A stretch of DNA of 58,552 bases from JBBQKI01 sp038326725 (GTDB taxonomy: Bacteria > Bacteroidota > Bacteroidia > Flavobacteriales > Flavobacteriaceae), in assembly GCA_038326725.1 (NCBI GenBank), contig JBBQKI010000013.1, positions 1 through 58,552 of the forward strand. The letters are read 5' to 3'. The number at the start of each line of letters is the position of its first letter. Position 1 is the stretch's first letter. Positions 50,378 through 58,085 of the stretch are shown here, in pieces. Position numbers and translations under genes: made by a program. The notes below the pieces were generated by a model that was not told where the DNA came from, did not search any database, and was given only the letters and a program-made list of their open reading frames with translations.

Positions 50378-51640
50378 CTACTTACGCGCTGGGGTCGTAA
50401 ATAAAACAGGCTGTGCGGAAACCATTATCCAAGCCCAGTTTTGGGTTTTATCGGCATCGCCCCCTTTGAGGATTTCCAAGGAACCGCTACCGAAGATTTG
50501 CGAATAGCCCATACTTATAGAGACATCTTTTCGTAATTTATAACTTCCCATGAGGTCTATTTCTGTTCCCAGATATGAATTGCTTGTTTTAGAATTGTCG
50601 TCCACAATTTGAGCGGCAGAGTAAAAAAAATGAGGGCTCAATGAAATATCCAACGCCTTTCGTGTATAATTTATCTTTCCATAAAAATCTGCCAACCCCA
50701 CAGAATTTTGATGGTTTCCCACATAAAAATAATCCATAAAACCATTGAAGGCATGATTAGTTCCAAATAAAGGAAAGAAAGATTGGTTGCTCCCTGCAGT
50801 ATTATCCAAATCCGTTCCGGATAAGTATTCAGTTCCCAATCCTATTTTCCAGTTTTCTGTTGCTTTATAACTTCCATTTGCTCCGGCATAAAACGCTTTA
50901 ATTGATTTTCCGTGTCTCTTGCCCGTTTGGCCATATAAAGCAATATCTCCGGCCCATTTGTTTTCATTAAATTTAAAATAGGGTCCAAATGTTTGCATAT
51001 AGTCAAGTTCCGTTTCTTCCTCGGGGTTTTCAAATTCATACCCTGTATTTAGAAATAATAAACTCAACCCCCCGGCTTTATAGTCAAGATGATACCAGGC
51101 AAACTGCATGTTTTTATAGGAATTGACTTCGTAAGGAACTTTGTAAAGATCGTCGGCGGCGGCATTGAGCGCTAAACCGAGATCCAATCTTTGTTTTTCA
51201 GAAGGAAGATAGGTGATCAACAAAGCATCATGGCTTTGCCCTTGCGGGGCCCAATCTATTTCGCCGAAAATTCGTTGGTTATCATAGGACACCACTTGAC
51301 GGCCAGCCTTTACATGCCAGTTTTTATTCAATTGATATACTGCAAAGGCTTCGAAAACAGCTACCCCATTTTTATCGGAAACAGAGGTGGTGGGAACGTC
51401 GCCCCAAAACCGAATATTTTGCAATGACAACTTTAGCTTAAGGTTTTCATTTTTGAAATTCAAATTTAACCGGGACCGTTGAGACACCAAACTGATGGGT
51501 TCTTGCTCTTGGGTTAATAAGGTTTTATAGCCATTCCTATATTCGAAGCGGGGTCGAAGTTGTACATCAATTTCAAATTCTTGACCCAATAAAACCTGCC
51601 CAAAGAGGGAAAATACAAGTATTAAAACTGCATATTTCAT
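50378..51640 (-). CDS. Alginate-export-family outer-membrane porin
   Basis: 420 residues. The signal peptide ends FGQVLLGQ. The mature protein is a run of amphipathic beta strands typical of the AlgE/alginate_exp beta-barrel: FEIDVQLRPRFEYRNGY, LKLKLSLQNIRFWGDVP, HVKAGRQVVSYDNQRIFGEIDWAPQGQSHDALLI, ISLSPHFFYSAAQIVDD and DVSISMGYSQIFGSGSLEIL. It is likely an 18-strand pore for an anion or solute. It ends the nirK operon (5-bp gap after the SCO gene), so nitrite or a nutrient used during denitrification is a plausible cargo; alginate itself is not implied. Confidence 0.85.
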   Translation of the reverse strand: MKYAVLILVFSLFGQVLLGQEFEIDVQLRPRFEYRNGYKTLLTQEQEPISLVSQRSRLNLNFKNENLKLKLSLQNIRFWGDVPTTSVSDKNGVAVFEAFAVYQLNKNWHVKAGRQVVSYDNQRIFGEIDWAPQGQSHDALLITYLPSEKQRLDLGLALNAAADDLYKVPYEVNSYKNMQFAWYHLDYKAGGLSLLFLNTGYEFENPEEETELDYMQTFGPYFKFNENKWAGDIALYGQTGKRHGKSIKAFYAGANGSYKATENWKIGLGTEYLSGTDLDNTAGSNQSFFPLFGTNHAFNGFMDYFYVGNHQNSVGLADFYGKINYTRKALDISLSPHFFYSAAQIVDDNSKTSNSYLGTEIDLMGSYKLRKDVSISMGYSQIFGSGSLEILKGGDADKTQNWAWIMVSAQPVLFTTPARK

Positions 51641-51645
51641 AACCT

Positions 51646-52251
51646 TTATCTTATCGCCTTTACGGCGTCCTGAATGGCATTTATGGTATTATCGGAATTT
51701 ACACCCAAGCCTTCCTGCTGAAAAACGAGTTCTCCCTCGGCATTGAAAACACTGATGATATTGGAATGGGAAAAATCAATGGGAGTAATTTGTTTGTAGT
51801 TCACTGCCAGGACCGCAGCGAATTCCCGTGTATTTTCTTCGGTAGAGCGCAGGAACACCCACGGCTCGCTTTCCATGAAATTTTCTTTTGCAAAAGCCTT
51901 TAGACGTTGGGGCGTATCGGTTTCAGGATCGATACTCACGAATATCATTTTTACCTTTCCTTTAGTGTATGGTGGAAGTTTCTCGTTGATGTTCCGCATA
52001 TCGGCAACCAACCTGGGGCAGGCGGCTTGGCAGGAAGTATAAATCATAACCATTACCAAAACATCGCCTTGAAGATCTTTAAGCTGGATTACATTTGCTT
52101 CTTGGTCAGACCAAGCGGAGGGAAGGTTATAAATTGACATGCCCGAAAAAACCTTACTTTTTGATTCCGTTTCTGCTATTTCTTCAGCAGGTTGCTTGCA
52201 ATTTACACTTACGAAAAAGACCAAAATCAATAAAATTATTCTTGTCATCAT
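51646..52251 (-). CDS. SCO1/SenC-family copper chaperone lipoprotein
   Basis: 201 residues. The lipoprotein signal ends SVNC (Cys18). The thioredoxin fold carries the copper-binding C-x3-C at Cys74 and Cys78 (YTSCQAACPR), the conserved downstream His in DFSHSN, and VSIDPETDTPQRLKAF. SCO proteins deliver or reduce copper for CuA or other copper centres. Its 4-bp overlap with the nirV-like gene and position behind nirK suggest service to the NirK copper sites, although cytochrome oxidase is the classic client. Confidence 0.9.
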   Translation of the reverse strand: MMTRIILLILVFFVSVNCKQPAEEIAETESKSKVFSGMSIYNLPSAWSDQEANVIQLKDLQGDVLVMVMIYTSCQAACPRLVADMRNINEKLPPYTKGKVKMIFVSIDPETDTPQRLKAFAKENFMESEPWVFLRSTEENTREFAAVLAVNYKQITPIDFSHSNIISVFNAEGELVFQQEGLGVNSDNTINAIQDAVKAIR

Positions 52252-53039
52252 TTAATTTTTTCAACATTTTGAGCACATCGGAATCCTAAATTATTTGTTG
52301 AATAGCGAGCCTTCACACTACTTCTGAACGCATATCGCATAAAAGCAGCATAATTCATTAAATCGGATGCTCCAATAGAGCCACTGCCACAAAACAAATT
52401 TTTGTCGGTCCCAGCCTCTGTGCGTGATTCTCCTGAAAGCATAACAGTATTGAAATCTTGGGTCCATTCCCACACCAGTCCGTGCATGTCATAAACGCCC
52501 CAATAATTTTCGAAAGTGCTCCCCACCTGGTTTTTATTGGTATTAGGGGCTTCGTACCAAGAGAGGATATGTTGGTTATAGGATTCTTTTATACGGGCAT
52601 CGGCCACCTCTTCATCGGCCATCGCCACATATTCCCATTCATCCAATGTAGGCAAACGTTTCCCTAAACATTCGCAATATTTTTTGGCGGCAAACCAAGA
52701 AACATTGGTAACTGGGGAATTTTTATTGATTGTTTTGCCCAGTTCAAAATCTGTTGCCCATTCATTTAAATAATTATCATCGGCAAATAGTTCCACAATT
52801 TTGGATTTGCTCCAAGTGGGGTTTAACCTTACAAAGTTTAAATATTCAGCTTGTGTCACGGGGTACTTATCCAAAAGGAAATCATCAATTTGAACCGCTC
52901 CCGCTTCGCCTCCATAAAAGGGGATGTATTCACCATTTTTAATCAAAGCCATTTCCTGAGTAAAACCTGTATTGGTTAAAATCAGGAATAATAGGCCAAA
53001 CAGCGTTTTGGATTTTAAGTTCTTAATTTTAATTTCCAT
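52248..53039 (-). CDS. nirV: NirV-like formylglycine-generating-enzyme-fold protein
   Basis: 263 residues. The signal peptide ends NTGFTQ. The SUMF1/FGE fold signature is visible: PVTQAEYLNFVRLNP, PVTNVSWFAAKKYCECLGKRLPTLDEWEYVA, GVYDMHGLVWEWTQDF, LFCGSGSIGASDLMNYAAFMRYAFRSS and NNLGFRCAQ. NirV proteins with this fold sit next to nirK in other denitrifiers, but their function is unresolved. The stop of nirK overlaps this start by one base (TAATG) and its own end overlaps the SCO start by 4 bp, so one operon is clear. A sulfatase-activating role is unlikely, since no sulfatase is nearby. Confidence 0.82.
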   Translation of the reverse strand: MEIKIKNLKSKTLFGLLFLILTNTGFTQEMALIKNGEYIPFYGGEAGAVQIDDFLLDKYPVTQAEYLNFVRLNPTWSKSKIVELFADDNYLNEWATDFELGKTINKNSPVTNVSWFAAKKYCECLGKRLPTLDEWEYVAMADEEVADARIKESYNQHILSWYEAPNTNKNQVGSTFENYWGVYDMHGLVWEWTQDFNTVMLSGESRTEAGTDKNLFCGSGSIGASDLMNYAAFMRYAFRSSVKARYSTNNLGFRCAQNVEKIK

Positions 53040-54508
53040 TACTTTTTTCTACGTGCTTCCACCATCTCGGGCGTTACCACGGTGTTATTATTATTCATAC
53101 TGTTATAAACATAGGTAAGTACATCTGCGGTTTGTTGGTTCGTTAGATTTTGTGCGGTCATCACAGAGTTATATTTTTTCCCGTTCACCGTTATTTCCCC
53201 CGTCAATCCGTTAAGTACAATATCTATTGCGCGCTCCGTGTCAGCATTCAGGTAATCTGATTTAACCAAGGGAGGAAATGCGTTGGCAATTCCCAGACCA
53301 CTGGCCTGATGACAAGCAACGCAGGCTTGCATATATAATTGTTTCCCATGTTTTATTTGATCCTCCAGCGATTTGGCGGGCAGTAATTCGGAAGATATTT
53401 CAGTTGAAGACCCTGAACTTCCTATTGGCATGGATTGGATTATGCTCCCTTCGGGACGATAGGTTTTATCGAGTTGTTCACCCGAGTATATCCTGTGGTT
53501 TTCTTTCCCTTCCACTTTCAAAGTTCCCAAGGCACCTTTATTAAAAGCCCGGAAAACAGAGTGGTCCACAAGGATGAAGGAACCTGGGACCTCCACTTTA
53601 AACTCTACAATGGCAGCGCCCCCTGCAGGAATAAGCGTGGTTTGCAAGTTTTCATTTATAAGGCTTCCACCTTCCACATAAACCTTATCAAATATTTCCC
53701 CAATTAAGTGAAAGGAAGAAACAAGGTTTGGTCCGCCATTTCCCACGAACAACCGAACAGTTTCGCCAACATTGGCAGTTAACGCATTTTCGCCGTTTAA
53801 GGCATTTACAGTTCCGTTAAAAAGAACATAATCAGGGTTTTCGTCAATTGCTTTTTGCATATCAAATGGCTGCAAGCCAGGTTCCCCATATTTTCCGGCT
53901 GTGTAAAAATCTCCCTGCATAATATAATATTCATTATCAACAGGGGGCAAACCACCCTCAGGTTCCACCAAGATTAACCCATACATCCCATTACCAATAT
54001 GCATCCCCACGGGAGCAGTGGCGCAATGGTAAACATACAGTCCGGGATTGAGCGTTTTAAAGGAAAACACTTTTTCGTGACCGGGGGCCACAAATGAAGA
54101 TTCGGCTCCCCCGCCCGGTCCGGTAACCGCATGCAGGTCGATGTTGTGAGGCAATTTGTTATTGGGGTGATTTTTAAGGTGAAACTCCACCTCATCACCC
54201 ACCCGGGTCCGTATAAAACTTCCCGGAACGGTGCCACCAAAAGTCCAATACATATATTTAACACCCGGTGAAATAGTGCCTTCAATCTCGATGATTTCCA
54301 TGTCCACAACCAATTTTGCCGCCTTTCTAGAGCCAACAGGAGCAGGAACATTGGGAGGTGAGGTCAATTCTGCCAAAAACTTGGATTTAGTATTAATTTT
54401 TGCCGAGCTATCATCTTTTGAATTACAGGAAACCAAAAAGCCTAAAAATCCTACGATAATGATTAATATGCTCAACTTACTTCGGTTAAAATATTTAATT
54501 GTTTTCAT
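53039..54508 (-). CDS. nirK: Copper-containing nitrite reductase with C-terminal cytochrome c
   Basis: 489 residues from the ATG whose product starts MKTIKYF; the frame is open further upstream but lacks any signal there. A lipobox-like VSC at 28 suggests membrane anchoring. Two cupredoxin domains follow. Type 1 copper ligands are His121, Cys162, His170 and Met175; type 2 ligands are His126, His161 and His316. Asp124 and His267 match the catalytic pair. Residues 386-489 form a cytochrome c domain with CVACH at 396-400. The enzyme reduces nitrite to nitric oxide in the periplasm, and the haem tail can pass electrons to the type 1 copper. First gene of the operon with nirV, SCO and porin. Confidence 0.95.
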   Translation of the reverse strand: MKTIKYFNRSKLSILIIIVGFLGFLVSCNSKDDSSAKINTKSKFLAELTSPPNVPAPVGSRKAAKLVVDMEIIEIEGTISPGVKYMYWTFGGTVPGSFIRTRVGDEVEFHLKNHPNNKLPHNIDLHAVTGPGGGAESSFVAPGHEKVFSFKTLNPGLYVYHCATAPVGMHIGNGMYGLILVEPEGGLPPVDNEYYIMQGDFYTAGKYGEPGLQPFDMQKAIDENPDYVLFNGTVNALNGENALTANVGETVRLFVGNGGPNLVSSFHLIGEIFDKVYVEGGSLINENLQTTLIPAGGAAIVEFKVEVPGSFILVDHSVFRAFNKGALGTLKVEGKENHRIYSGEQLDKTYRPEGSIIQSMPIGSSGSSTEISSELLPAKSLEDQIKHGKQLYMQACVACHQASGLGIANAFPPLVKSDYLNADTERAIDIVLNGLTGEITVNGKKYNSVMTAQNLTNQQTADVLTYVYNSMNNNNTVVTPEMVEARRKK

Positions 54509-54562
54509 AAAAAGGATTCGTTTTATTTTAAGCGAAGGTAAACGGTGTAATTTCAGAATTAT

Positions 54563-54576
54563 ATGATATAAATCAT
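54563..54576 (-). promoter_or_regulatory. FNR/NnrR-like box in the nirK promoter
   Basis: ATGAT-ATAA-ATCAT is a perfect 14-bp dyad and differs from the FNR consensus TTGAT-N4-ATCAA by one base per half. On the minus strand a TACCTTCG element (54540-54533, close to TAnnTTTG) lies downstream, which would put the box near -41 relative to transcription start, the usual class II activator position. The regulator is not in the window. Confidence 0.6.
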
Positions 54577-54746
54577 AAAAAATAACTGAATCAAATCTTG
54601 AATACACCTATAAATGCAAATCTTGCTTTATGAGTAAGCAGGGATATTTAAATTTAGCCATCAATGATTTTTTAGAAAAATAAAATCGATATATTGTATC
54701 CATTGTTTTCTATGCGATGAAACATCTTTTTAAAAAAAAACAACTC

Positions 54747-55628
54747 ATGAACCACACTTCAAAAATGCTCCGAGAGGATGCCCTAAAAGGTAAAACAATA
54801 GTGGTAACCGGCGGGGGTAGCGGCCTCGGGAAAGCCATGAGCACCTACTTTTTGGAACTGGGTGCCAATGTGGTCATCACTTCCCGCGATTTGGAAAAAC
54901 TGCAGGCCACGGCGAAGGAAATGGAAGAAAAAACCGGAGGAAAAGTCCTTTCTGTTCAATGCGACGTCCGAAATTATGATGAAGTGGAGGCCATGGTCGA
55001 AGCATCTGTTGATCGTTTCGGGAAAGTGGACGTTTTGTTGAATAATGCGGCCGGAAATTTCATCTCCCCCACGGAACGGCTGTCCTCCAATGCTTTTGAT
55101 ACCATTATCGATATTGTTCTGAAAGGCACAAAAAATTGCACCCTCGCCTTCGGCAAACATTGGATTGACAAAAAAGAATCTAATAAAGTAGTTTTAAATA
55201 TTGTTACTACTTACGCGTGGACTGGTTCTGCCTATGTTGTTCCCAGCGCAACAGCCAAAGCCGGGGTTCTAGCTATGACGCGTTCCCTTGCTGTGGAATG
55301 GGCCAAATATGGGATGCGCTTTAATGCCATTGCGCCGGGACCTTTCCCTACCAAAGGTGCATGGGACCGTTTGCTCCCTGGCGATTTAAAAGAAAAGTTT
55401 GATTTGGCAAAAAAGGTTCCCCTAAAGCGGGTGGGCGATCATCAAGAACTTGCGAACCTAGCGGCTTATTTAGTTTCCGATTTCTCGGCCTACATCAACG
55501 GTGAGGTGGTTACTATCGATGGTGGCGAATGGCTTAAGGGTGCAGGGCAGTTCAATCTTTTGGAGGCTGTTCCGGAAGCCTTGTGGGATCAGTTGGAGGC
55601 TATGATAAAAACAAAAAAAAGCAAATGA
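54747..55628 (+). CDS. SDR-family 2,4-dienoyl-CoA reductase-like oxidoreductase
   Basis: 293 residues from the ATG at 54747 (the frame extends upstream to 54717 with a Lys-rich leader that looks untranslated; 54765 is another option). The motifs are VVTGGGSGLGKAMSTYFLELG, VITSRDLEKL, NNAAGNFISPTERLS (typical of mitochondrial-type dienoyl-CoA reductases), NIVTTYAWTGSAYVVPSATAKAGV in place of S-Y-x-x-x-K, and IAPGPFPTKGAWDRLLPG. In this subfamily the Tyr is moved, and the pattern points to acyl-CoA substrates in beta-oxidation of unsaturated fatty acids. Confidence 0.85.
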   Translation: MNHTSKMLREDALKGKTIVVTGGGSGLGKAMSTYFLELGANVVITSRDLEKLQATAKEMEEKTGGKVLSVQCDVRNYDEVEAMVEASVDRFGKVDVLLNNAAGNFISPTERLSSNAFDTIIDIVLKGTKNCTLAFGKHWIDKKESNKVVLNIVTTYAWTGSAYVVPSATAKAGVLAMTRSLAVEWAKYGMRFNAIAPGPFPTKGAWDRLLPGDLKEKFDLAKKVPLKRVGDHQELANLAAYLVSDFSAYINGEVVTIDGGEWLKGAGQFNLLEAVPEALWDQLEAMIKTKKSK

Positions 55629-55639
55629 TATTTCCCAAG

Positions 55640-55735
55640 CCCTTTACATCACTTATTCACTAACTCACTTATTCACTAATTTACTCATTCACTAATTTAC
55701 TCAATCCCTAACTCACTTATTCACAAATCATCCCC
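55640..55735. repeat. Short-period CACTTATTCACTAA tract before parA
   Basis: About 95 bp of imperfect 8-16 bp units (CACTTATTCACTAACT, CACTTATTCACTAATTTACTCATTCACTAATTTACTC-type) between the SDR gene and parA. It could be a non-coding spacer or a binding array; no parS dyad is seen. Confidence 0.75.
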
Positions 55736-55818
55736 AATACAAGCATTTCCTGTTAACAAAAATCATTTCCATTCCCCATAATAAATTGTACTTTTAACCC
55801 TTAATTTGAAGGAAATTA

Positions 55819-56589
55819 ATGGGCAAGATTATTGCAATTGCAAACCAAAAAGGCGGTGTGGGCAAGACCACCACATCAGTGAACCTAGCTGCTTCCCTCG
55901 GGGTTTTGGAAAAAAAAGTATTGTTGATAGATGCTGATCCTCAGGCAAACGCCACATCTGGCTTGGGCATTGATGTAGAGGGTGTGGAAAAAGGCACCTA
56001 CCAATTGTTGGAGCATAGCGCAACGGCCAAAGAAGTTATCATTCCCACCACCTCTCCAAACCTAGACCTTATTCCGTCACACATAGATTTGGTGGCTATC
56101 GAGATTGAACTAGTGGATATGGAAAACCGCGAGGCCATGCTCAAAAAAGCCATTGAAGATTTAAAGAATGATTACGATTATATTTTGATAGATTGCGCGC
56201 CATCCTTAGGCTTGCTAACTTTGAACGCACTCACGGCAGCAGATTCGGTTCTTATTCCCATTCAATGTGAATATTTTGCGCTTGAAGGCTTGGGAAAATT
56301 GTTGAACACTATTAAAAGCGTTCAAAAAATACATAACCCCAACCTTGATATCGAGGGTCTTTTGCTTACAATGTACGATTCCCGTTTACGACTTTCAAAC
56401 CAAGTTGTGGAAGAAGTGAAAAAGCATTTCAACGAAATGGTTTTTGAAACAATCATTCAACGAAACGTCCGTTTAAGTGAAGCCCCCAGCTATGGCGAAA
56501 GCATCATCAGCTACGATGCAGGCAGTAAGGGCGCGGATAATTATTTAAGCCTTGCGCAAGAATTGATCAAAAAAAACGAGAAAAAATAA
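55819..56589 (+). CDS. parA: Chromosome-partitioning ATPase ParA (Soj)
   Basis: 256 residues, chromosomal Soj type without an N-terminal HTH. The deviant Walker A is NQKGGVGKTTTSVNLAASLG; Walker A' LLIDADPQANATSGLG and Walker B YDYILIDCAPSLGLLTLNALTAADSVLIPIQ follow. It forms ATP-dependent DNA-bound dimers that move ParB-parS complexes. Its stop abuts the parB start. A TACTTTTA element at 55789-55796 may be its -7 box. Confidence 0.95.
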   Translation: MGKIIAIANQKGGVGKTTTSVNLAASLGVLEKKVLLIDADPQANATSGLGIDVEGVEKGTYQLLEHSATAKEVIIPTTSPNLDLIPSHIDLVAIEIELVDMENREAMLKKAIEDLKNDYDYILIDCAPSLGLLTLNALTAADSVLIPIQCEYFALEGLGKLLNTIKSVQKIHNPNLDIEGLLLTMYDSRLRLSNQVVEEVKKHFNEMVFETIIQRNVRLSEAPSYGESIISYDAGSKGADNYLSLAQELIKKNEKK

Positions 56590-57489
56590 ATGGCGAAAGC
56601 AACCAAAAAACAAGCCTTGGGCCGTGGCCTTTCAGCTCTTTTGAAAGACCCTGCCAACGATATACAATCCATTGCAGATAAAAATGCGGACAAGGTTATT
56701 GGCAGTATCGTGATGCTGGACCTCACCGCTATTGAAGTGAACCCTTTCCAGCCCCGCACCAGTTTCAATGAAGAATCGTTGCGCGAACTGGCTTCTTCCA
56801 TAAAAGAACTTGGCGTTATACAGCCCATTACCGTCCGGAAACTCGATTTCAATAAATATCAATTGGTCAGTGGCGAACGCCGTTACCGCGCTTCCCGCCT
56901 GATTGGTTTGGAAACCATCCCGGCCTATATCCGAATTGCAAATGACCAAGAATCCCTGGAAATGGCGTTGGTGGAGAACATCCAACGGCAGGATTTGGAC
57001 CCTATTGAAATTGCACTTTCATATCAACGATTGATTGAGGAAATAAACGTTACCCAAGAAGAACTGAGCGACCGGGTGGGGAAAAACCGTTCCACCATTT
57101 CAAATTACCTGCGGTTGCTGAAACTGGACCCCATAATTCAAACCGGAATGCGGGACAGTTTTATATCGATGGGCCACGGCCGCGCCTTGATTTCCATTGA
57201 AGACATTAAGGCACAACTTGAAATTTATGAAAGAATCTTGAGCGAAAACCTTTCGGTCCGCGATACCGAAGCCTTGGTAAGGGACCATAAAGCGCCCGAG
57301 GAAAAAAAACCGGTCGCGAAAGGGAGTCTTCCCGTTTTTGCTAAATCTGCAACTAAGGAACTTTCGGACTACTTCGGTTCCAGCGTGAACGTAAAAGTTT
57401 CAGCCTCCGGTAAAGGCCAATTAATCGTACCTTTTAAAAACAAGGAAGACTTTCACCGCATTTTGAAAGTGATAAAAAGTGAAAAATAG
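56590..57489 (+). CDS. parB: Chromosome-partitioning protein ParB (Spo0J)
   Basis: 299 residues. The N-terminal KKQALGRGLSALL binds ParA. The CTPase domain has NPFQPRTSFNEESLRELASSIKELGVIQPITVR, GERRYRASRLIGLETIPAYIR (C-motif GERR) and ENIQRQDLDPIE. An HTH follows (TQEELSDRVGKNRSTISNYLRLLKL) and the C-terminal dimerisation domain is at 240-299. It loads at parS and clamps DNA. The start abuts parA and the end overlaps the DUF5683 gene by 11 bp. No parS site was seen in the window. Confidence 0.95.
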   Translation: MAKATKKQALGRGLSALLKDPANDIQSIADKNADKVIGSIVMLDLTAIEVNPFQPRTSFNEESLRELASSIKELGVIQPITVRKLDFNKYQLVSGERRYRASRLIGLETIPAYIRIANDQESLEMALVENIQRQDLDPIEIALSYQRLIEEINVTQEELSDRVGKNRSTISNYLRLLKLDPIIQTGMRDSFISMGHGRALISIEDIKAQLEIYERILSENLSVRDTEALVRDHKAPEEKKPVAKGSLPVFAKSATKELSDYFGSSVNVKVSASGKGQLIVPFKNKEDFHRILKVIKSEK

Positions 57490-58075
57490 GATCTTTATTT
57501 TCCTCGTTTTATTAATGGCAGCTCAAGCAATTGCCCAAACTGCCGATACCCTTACGGTGGAAAACGAAACCGTGATAGTAGTTAACGATTCCATTTTACT
57601 CCAAGAAATTTATGATCCGTTGGCGCCCGCCCGCGCGGCTTTTTATTCGGCCGTGGTGCCGGGACTGGGACAGGTTTACAATAAAAAATACTGGAAAATT
57701 CCCATAATTTATGTTGGCATGGCTGCCGGGGTTTATTTTTACGTGCAGAACGACAAAGATTACGACTTGTTCCGGAATGCCTACAAACGAAGGCTGGCGG
57801 GGTTTACAGATGACCAATTTTATGGCACTGGTACTGAGCCTCTGGTTTCCAATGACCGGCTGATAGATGCCCAACGCAATGCCCAAAAAAACAAGGATGT
57901 GAGCATCATTGTTTCCCTCGTTTTTTATTTATTGAACGTGGTGGATGCCAATGTGGATGCGCATTTAAGGCAATATAACGTGAGTGAGGACCTTTCACTT
58001 CAGCCCAGTTTAAATATAAATCCCTTAAATTCGAATGCAAATTACGGGATGTCGCTTAAGTATAGTTTCAAGTAA
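57479..58075 (+). CDS. DUF5683-family membrane protein
   Basis: 198 residues, starting at a GTG at 57479 that overlaps parB by 11 bp. The signal peptide ends AAQAIAQ. The body has the DUF5683 pattern: RAAFYSAVVPGLGQVYNKKYWKIPIIYVGMAAGVYFY, then YKRRLAGFTDDQFYG and NKDVSIIVSLVFYLLNVVDANVDAHLRQYNVSEDLSL, with two hydrophobic helices. The family is common in Bacteroidota and its function is unknown. Its fixed place between parB and dapB suggests operon conservation rather than functional coupling. Confidence 0.88.
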   Translation: MKNRIFIFLVLLMAAQAIAQTADTLTVENETVIVVNDSILLQEIYDPLAPARAAFYSAVVPGLGQVYNKKYWKIPIIYVGMAAGVYFYVQNDKDYDLFRNAYKRRLAGFTDDQFYGTGTEPLVSNDRLIDAQRNAQKNKDVSIIVSLVFYLLNVVDANVDAHLRQYNVSEDLSLQPSLNINPLNSNANYGMSLKYSFK

Positions 58076-58085
58076 AAAAAAGTTC

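Noticed and set aside
54509..54607. Longer N-terminus for nirK
   Set aside because: It would translate through the FNR-like box and lacks a signal; the later ATG gives a lipoprotein leader.
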